The position numbers and the translations under genes are program-made. The notes beneath the pieces were generated by a model. That model searched no databases. It saw only the letters and a list, made by a program, of their open reading frames with translations, and had not been told where the DNA came from. Shown here piece by piece: positions 57,974 to 64,000 of a DNA stretch of 64,000 nt. Numbering within the stretch: the first letter of the stretch is position 1; each line of letters opens with the position of its first letter. The stretch spans positions 14,267 to 78,266 of the forward strand of contig BDDD01002393.1 of NCBI GenBank assembly GCA_001972305.1, written 5' to 3'. Source of the stretch: Cephalotus follicularis (lineage: Eukaryota; Streptophyta; Magnoliopsida; Oxalidales; Cephalotaceae).

Positions 57974-59696
57974 ACTAGCAACCTAGATAAGGAAATATAA
58001 ACATGAGTTAGCATTTATTGAAATTTTAATACGTGACAACCATAACACTTGGTCTTTAGTGCTTATGGTTCCTCCCACTATTCAAATCGTATCCCATACC
58101 CCCATATGGAACTCAAGAAGTCCAACTTCCTAGTGGGGCATGGAATCCATCGCAATAACATTATGGCTTCAGCTAGAGCATGACAAACCATAATATATCC
58201 AATGCGTATGCTATCTTACCAATTTGCATCCAATACAAGATCCAATCATAAAATTTGACCTTAGATTCAATATGGCATCAAGTAGGGCATGACAAACCAT
58301 CATAACCTTGATAAGTCAAACATCCATAATTTTTATTGGGATGCACTAGTTTTAACACCCACAGGTAGGCGTGTCCAAGTGTTAAATCATAGCCACCCTT
58401 TGCGGTGTCTAACACCGACATTGACATAGCATTCCAAATTTATCAGCCTCAGCTAGGGCTTCACAAACCAACAACCCATGAACACTACTCAACAAAAAAT
58501 GTGGAAGGACACGGGGAACCACTCCATGGGTTCCTACATTCAGACTTGTTATTAAGTTTGAGGTAATTTGCGGTCTCACATTTTTAATTACCGATCCATT
58601 AATTAATTCATTGGTCGCATTAGCAAATTCCAATTAATTACGGCTTAGCATGCATGACCTGTATCTTATGCACATTTGACATATTTCTAAAATATATCAA
58701 TGGATTAGCAAGGACATTATAGGTAGTGACTTGAGACCAAAGTCACTACTAGGTCTTCCTAGGTGTTAAGAATAGATTTATCTATTACAACAATAACCAT
58801 GCATACATGGCCTTCAATGGTCTTGTACTCCATTTCTCCTCTCCTCCATCTCTCCTTGAAGGATCTTCATTTACAAAAGGAACTTTACATTTTGAAAATA
58901 AATTTACATTTAAAATTACAAGGAGAAAATTATACAAGAAGGAAAAGTAAATGGTGCACGCAGGAACCTTATTACATATCATTAAAGATAACAAATAAAT
59001 AAATCCATCCACACAAGAAAAACCATAAACTATGTCAATGTCCTTTTAGGTCATCCATTGTGCATAAGATTTAAAATTATATCCAATATAATTTAACACA
59101 AAATAACAAATGCCATAAATAATAACAAATTACTAAATTTAATTTAAGGATTGTTAATTGGTCAAACTCCCACTGAATCAAGAAATGATTATTATTTTCT
59201 AAGTGCCACAATGCAAAATTCCAAATTTTGTAAAAACAGTTTTTTTTTTAAATTTGACTAGAGCGTCGATGCTTTCCCAGAAGGTGTCTATGCTTACGTC
59301 TAAGGCGCAAAAAACATAAAACTCAAATAAGCGTCAACGCTATGCCAAGGTGTCGACTCAATATGACCACAGTGAGACAAGCGTCGATGCTTAAGTCCCT
59401 TGGACAGTTTCTGCAGTTTGAAAATTGCAAAAACAAAGGTTTGAACATAAGGCAATTACCATATCTTCCATAACCAGACATTTAATAGCCTTAATCTACA
59501 CTATTTAGGTTTCCAAAACATGTTCAAAACCGATCGTAACATAATCGCCAAGATAATGTTACAAAGAAATCCAATTTCATACAGAGTTTCATTAAGGCAC
59601 TTTGAAAAATTAGTTTAACCATAAAACACATCGTTTAATTAAAATTTATATCAATTCATCATTCAAGGCAAGAATTCAACTAAGGATGATGAGGGA
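57974..59696 (-). mobile_element. Leader of copia B
   Basis: A 1.7-kb untranslated leader between primer site and gag. It includes CATCAAGTAGGGCATGACAAACCAT-type phrases repeated near 58170-58300 and 58440 (ATGGCATCAAGTAGGGCATG and related), and a group of decayed TCGA motifs (59265-59395). No open frame is supported. Confidence 0.65.
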
Positions 59697-59709
59697 GGCT
59701 TTGATACCA
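59697..59709 (-). other. Primer binding site of copia B
   Basis: In element sense TGGTATCAAAGCC, one change from the initiator-Met match TGGTATCAGAGCC, one base after the 5' LTR end. Confidence 0.88.
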
Positions 59710-59710
59710 C

Positions 59711-61960
59711 TGATGGAAATGGTATAACCATCTCCGGAGCCAAAATGGACTTCGGTGTATAGGTTGCAAAACAAAACTTTAAAGATAAACATGGCAATGA
59801 AATAAACACCCTAACCCAAACAAAACAAGTCCATTTAAACAAAAGGTCAAAACACAAGGATCACCACATCATCACTATAGTTGAATTAGTGTCACCAAAG
59901 ACAAGCAATGGTGACACACAAGCATGGCAAAAACATGGCAGTGTAAAGAATGACCAAGAGATATACCAATAGGTGATGGCTCCTTCAAACTTTATCGGTA
60001 CACGCTAGGGAAGACACTATCACTACACTCTTTCAAATCCCAGGTATTGCAGCTCCTTGCAACAGCAAATCCAGAACAGCAAATGGAACACCCAAAGTTT
60101 TTGCTCACACACTCTCTCAAAGCTTAGAGAGGGAAGATTGAATTTGACAAAGGTTGTCAAAAACAATCCACCCGAAATAAGTTACTTGCTTGGTGTATAA
60201 TCAGAGAAGGAATTCTCAATATGCAGAGAGGTCACACACTCAAAATGCCCAGCATTAACAATTAACCAAAACTGACCCATTTTTTGCAGATAAAGTCTTT
60301 TACCAGCCTCATTTCCCACTCTCCCACTCTCCTATGCACTTAGGATCATGGTGATAACTCCAAGGAAGCATGAAGCCATGATTCCCACGTGTACACATCA
60401 TGCAAGGACGGGAGAAAATGGATGGAGAAGAGAGAGAAAGCATGCCCACGAAGTGTGTTCATGCACTAGTTGCATGTCGCCCACAAGGCGTCGACGCCTT
60501 TGAAGAAAGCGTCGACTATTATAAAATAATGCACTAAACGTCGACGTCTTTCTAAAAGACATCGACGCCTATCTATGTGTCAAGCATCGACGCTTCCCAG
60601 AAGGCGTCGACGCTTTGTCAAATATAATGCGTCGACGCTTCCTAGAAGGCATCGATGCTTTGACTTGTAGGTTAAGCAAATTGAGTATAAGTCCAACTTA
60701 TTTTATTCCTTCTAATAGTGATTAAGTAAGATCAAGCAAATGTGTTTCCACAAGATGCAAAATCCACATAACCAATATTTGATTTTATAAATCTCACCAA
60801 GATTTAATATGTCCAACATATTAAAGAACTAATGATTATTGGGCAGGGACCCTATAAAATATTGGTTAAACTCGGAGGTGTTCATAAATTACCGAAATAC
60901 CCCTAGGGTCTGGTTTATCCATTCTAAATAGTCCTAGACCAATTTAAATGCTCTCGGAAGAATATCTAATATTATCCAGATGGAAAAATTAATCAAATTA
61001 ATTTTCCCATAATTTATTACACACCACTTTAACCCTAGCTTTTCTAAGTCGTTGGTTCACGTCTACTATAATCCCTTGTCATACTTGGCGCTGATCGAGG
61101 TCTAGGGTAATGACACATGTCAACCTTAGATAATACCTCAATTGCTAAAATATCAAATCATCACTAGGACCTTTGGTAAAATTTTCGGAAATCAAATTTC
61201 CAGTCCACCTCAACCTTGGCCAAGGATTTCATAAGTCCAAAGTAGAATCAAACCATAATATAGCTGGTCACCTTCGCTCAGGTGTGACAATCCCATATTG
61301 CGCACTTGCTTATATTCTTATAGATTTGATCATACCCAAAGATCACCCGATTTCCAGCCCTGCACAAGAACTGGGTAAAGTGGAGATCAAAGCATAACCG
61401 TCTCCATACAATATAGAGCAGTCACTCAGGTCTAAGGATCAGACGAGCTCAAAAACTCATTAAGTGACTAACACTTATACACAACCGCAACAAGTAGGAG
61501 TCAGTACTGACACGAGAATAGAGACTATCGAAACACTATCTCCTACGCGGGTCTAGTTCAGCGTACACACTCCCTACCCGCACCTTGTATTTGCCCTAGT
61601 GTCCAACACAGATGGTAGTGAGAGAATCCATAATCCAATTCCATGAGCAGCCAACATATGCGCAAGTCTATCCAGTTTACTCATGCCCATAAAGTGAACC
61701 TAGGACTTGGAACTAATTTGACATAAGAAATAAGGTAACCAATCTCACAGCCTCCATGCTAGGCATCCAACCTTATATCAGGGCATCACAAGCGTAAATA
61801 GGTAAATAATAACCTACTTCAATTAAGTGATACAACACAAGCGATATTGCCATAAAAAATTAGCACATTTCATATATAAAAGGAATAAGATTGTTTATAT
61901 ACAAGGATAGATATAATACGACAGCCCATCCAATGGCTTGTCGGGTCACTACATCTAACA
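59711..61960 (-). mobile_element. 5' LTR of copia B (2,250 bp)
   Basis: In element sense it starts TGTTAGATGTAGTGACCCGA at 61960 and ends TACCATTTCCATCA at 59711. The motif cluster at 60485-60665 has near-perfect palindromes. Confidence 0.9.
60485..60665. repeat. AAGCGTCGACGCTT motif cluster (copia B 5' LTR)
   Basis: Pairs GGCGTCGACGCC/AGCGTCGACT (21 bp), ACGTCGACGTC/ACATCGACGCC (21 bp), GCATCGACGCTT/GGCGTCGACGCTT (20 bp) and GCGTCGACGCTT/GGCATCGATGCTT (20 bp). Confidence 0.8.
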
Positions 61961-62580
61961 GTTATGACGTTGGAGATGTTTGAGGAAATATTCATGGATA
62001 AATATTTTCCTTAAACAATAAAAGATAAAATGGAGGAAGACTTCCTCACGTTAGAGCAGGGTGAATCAGAAATAGTAGTACAATACGAGACAAACTTTGC
62101 AAGGTTGTCTCGATATGTTACTCATATGGTGGCAACAAATGAGAGAAGAGCAAATAGATTTTGCCAGGGTTTAAAGCCAAATATTCGAAGGTTATTGATA
62201 GCGCAATATTTGTAGACTTACGAAGCTGTACTAAGAGGTGCACTGAGAATTGTGATTGATAACTAGAAGTATCAATAAAAGTGGATGGATCAGGGCCAAG
62301 GAAAGAGGAAGGTAGGTGAACACTCTAGCAACGAAAACAAGAAAGGAAGATCTTATGGGGGCATATGGAGAGACCTCAAACCTTGTCAGCAGTGTGGCAA
62401 AACCCATCGTGGAACTTGTCTTCAAGGGACAGGAGCTTGTTTTAAGTGCGAAAAACTTGGGCATCAAGCAAGAGAATGTAGTCAGGGGCAAGATCAAGCC
62501 CAGAATTGACGATCGATCAAATGCCTCAATTACAGTCAAGAAGGACATATATCTAACTAATGCACTTGATTAAGTATGGG
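61961..62580 (+). pseudogene. Gypsy Y gag, third segment with zinc knuckles
   Basis: After the duplicated GTTAT the capsid region resumes with MTLEMFEEIFMDKYFP, then a TAA, and MEEDFLTLEQGESEIVVQYE with TNFARLSRYVTHM. At 62285-62509 come CQQCGKTHRGTC, a knuckle with one residue fewer before each of the last two ligands, and CFKCEKLGHQAREC, a canonical C-x2-C-x4-H-x4-C. Stops at about 62014 and 62212 and a shift before 62285 break the frame. Confidence 0.82.
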
Positions 62581-62639
62581 GGAAGAAAGAGAAGTTGGAG
62601 CTTAACAGCCTAGAGCACCGGCTAGGACCTACGCTATGA

Positions 62640-63105
62640 CGGCTGAAGGTGTGGAGAATCCTACCGACGCAGTGACAGGTAATTTACAAATATGCTCCAA
62701 AATTGCTTAAATATTGTTTGATACGGGAGTGACGCATTCATTTGTGTCCCTGTCTTTTGTATGTTATTTAAGTACCCAGTCATAGAATTCTGAGATAAGT
62801 TTAGCAGTTGAAACACAAAGTGGTAACACCTTGATAGCCAATAAAGTACATTAGTTCCTGTGAATTGAAGCTTTGTGATAGGAATATGCTAGTAGACCTA
62901 GTACCTCTAGTAATTCTAAATTTTGACGTAATACTAGATATGGATTGTCTTTCGACGAATCATTCTAGTGTTGACTGTTTTAAGAAGGAGGTTAGGTTTT
63001 CTATACATGACCAACCAGAGTTTGTATTCCGGAGCATAGAAGTTAGTAAACCCCTATGTTTCATATCAATAATTCAAGCTAAAAAATTGTTGAGAAGTCG
63101 CTGAG
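62640..63105 (+). pseudogene. Gypsy Y aspartic protease
   Basis: The active site LFDTGVTHSFVS is intact at about 62718-62753, but stops precede and follow it. A shifted frame (62865-63104) carries FDVILDMDCLSTNHSSVDCF and the linker to RT (FISIIQAKKLLRS). Gly is Asp in the usual LGMDWL block. Confidence 0.82.
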
Positions 63106-63122
63106 AAGGTTATCCTGCTTAC

Positions 63123-64000
63123 ATGGTAGATACCAATAAAGAAAAGATCAAGGTAGAGGATGTGCATGTTGTTAAGGAATTTACTAATGTATTTCCTAAA
63201 GACTTACCTGGTATGCCACCTAATCAAGAAGTAGAATTTGCAATTGACTCGATACCCGAAACAACTTCTATTTCAAAAAGTCCTTATCGAATGGGGCCAA
63301 CCGAGTTATAGGAATTGAAGAATCGATTGCAATAACTTTTGGATAAAGGTTTTATTCGACCGAGTGTATCACCATGGGGTGCACCGGTGTTATTTGTAAA
63401 GAACAAAGATGGCACAATGAAACTTTGCATTGGTTATCGAGAATTAAATCGAGTTACCATAAAAAAATAAGTTTCCACTACCAAGGATCGATGATTTGTT
63501 TGATCAATTCAAGAATGCTCGATATGTCTCCAAGATTGATCTTCGATCAGGTTATCATTAGGTGAAGATTAAGAAGGAGGATATACCAAAAACTTCTTTT
63601 CGAACAAGATATGGCCATTACGAGTTTTTGGTAATGTCATTTGGACTGACAAACACTCCAGCCGCGTTTATGGATTTAATGAATATAATATTCAGCAAAT
63701 CTTTAGATCAGTTTGTGATAGTCTTTATTGATGACATATTAGTTTATTCAAAGAACCAAGGAGAGCATGAAGAACATATGATCAGTGTACTGCAAACACT
63801 GAGAAAAGAACAACTTTATGCTAAGTTTAGCAAATATGAATTTTCGATGGAGGAGGTTTCCTTCTTGGGTCACGTGATTTCACAGGAAGGTATTTCGGTT
63901 GACCCTGCTAAGACAAAGGCAGTAAGAGAATGTCAAAGGCCAACATTGGTAAAAGAGATACAAAGTTTCCTTGGACTGGCAGGTTACCATCGAAGGTTTG
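63123..64000 (+). pseudogene. Gypsy Y reverse transcriptase, partial
   Basis: The opening VVKEFTNVFPKDLPGMPPNQ and ISKSPYRMGPTEL is followed by stops at 63309-63311 and 63333-63335, then [21 protein letters not shown] shift near 63470 precedes KIDLRSGYH, a [23 protein letters not shown], the intact active site FIDDILVYS (about 63725-63751) and [12 protein letters not shown] at the window edge. RNase H and integrase lie beyond 64000. Confidence 0.88.

Larger units (their letters stand above)
51707..61960 (-). mobile_element. Copia B: full-length Ty1/copia element, degenerate
   Basis: Two LTRs of about 2.2 kb, primer site, polypurine tract and all copia domains in the order gag, protease, integrase, reverse transcriptase, RNase H, reading leftward. 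The flanking duplication is GTAAT (51702-51706) and GTTAT (61961-61965), one change; the right copy keeps the gag frame of the host. By eye the LTRs differ at about one site in ten over the first 155 bp, so it is old. Frameshifts and stops prevent expression of an intact polyprotein. I leave the lineage within Ty1/copia open. Confidence 0.9.
46465..64000 (+). mobile_element. Gypsy Y: Ty3/gypsy element, interrupted and partial
   Basis: A 5' LTR (46465-48150), primer site, leader and gag-pol read rightward. Gag is split by a solo LTR (49074-51598) and by copia B (51707-61960). Protease and reverse transcriptase follow to the window end. The remaining RNase H, integrase and 3' LTR are outside. 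Block order and motifs ([19 protein letters not shown]) place it in Ty3/gypsy; a chromovirus lineage is likely from the initiator-Met primer site, but the diagnostic C-terminus is not visible. Confidence 0.85.

Noticed and set aside
1-64000. tRNA, rRNA or host protein-coding genes
   Set aside because: I found only tRNA-complementary primer sites, not tRNA genes, and no multi-exon or conserved host coding pattern on either strand. A small host RNA gene could still be missed by eye.

Overview
This window is plant nuclear DNA made almost entirely of nested LTR retrotransposons. I see no host gene, rRNA, tRNA or CRISPR array. The evidence for a flowering plant with a repeat-rich genome is the element set: chromovirus-type (Tekay/Del-like) and Athila/Tat-like Ty3/gypsy elements, plus Ty1/copia elements with 2-2.5 kb LTRs. 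Primer sites match plant initiator-Met and Asp tRNAs. Every coding region carries stops or frameshifts. I cannot name a species.

Layout. The backbone is an old minus-strand Ty1/copia element (copia A), seen as pieces between 19750 and 46464 and running off both ends. Its 3' LTR was hit by an Athila/Tat-like element (end of internal region 1-817, 3' LTR 818-19749). That LTR took in a Tekay-like solo LTR (1128-3427) and a copia-B-type solo LTR (4064-19183). The copia solo LTR holds a full-length minus-strand Tekay element (6041-18926), whose 3' LTR holds another Tekay-like solo LTR (7245-9972). That is five levels of nesting. Copia A's own coding region was hit by a Tekay-like solo LTR (20462-23261), a deleted Athila/Tat-like element (24813-27906), a non-coding LTR-internal-LTR-internal-LTR array (28393-42869, itself holding solo LTR 31429-34203) and a further solo LTR (43005-45482). 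Finally a plus-strand Ty3/gypsy element (gypsy Y, 46465 to beyond 64000) landed in its gag. The gag of gypsy Y is split twice, by a copia-A-type solo LTR (49074-51598) and a full copia B element (51707-61960). Five-base target duplications support most boundaries.

Most striking signal. LTRs of several unrelated families (Athila/Tat-like, Tekay-like, gypsy Y, copia B) carry clusters of short, near-palindromic motifs centred on TCGA, usually GTCGAC. The flanks come in three forms: AAAGACGTCGACGTCTTT, AAGCGTCGACGCTT and CAGTCGACTG/CAGCCGACTG. Within clusters the centres are 20-22 bp apart, most often 21. The copia A LTR and the non-coding array LTRs lack such clusters. Tekay-like LTRs that share the same backbone carry different flank forms. 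A second signal is a stem-loop near the end of the Tekay-like LTRs, with a near-constant TAGTATGGG loop and paired stem changes. Both are visible directly in the sequence; their functions are inferred.
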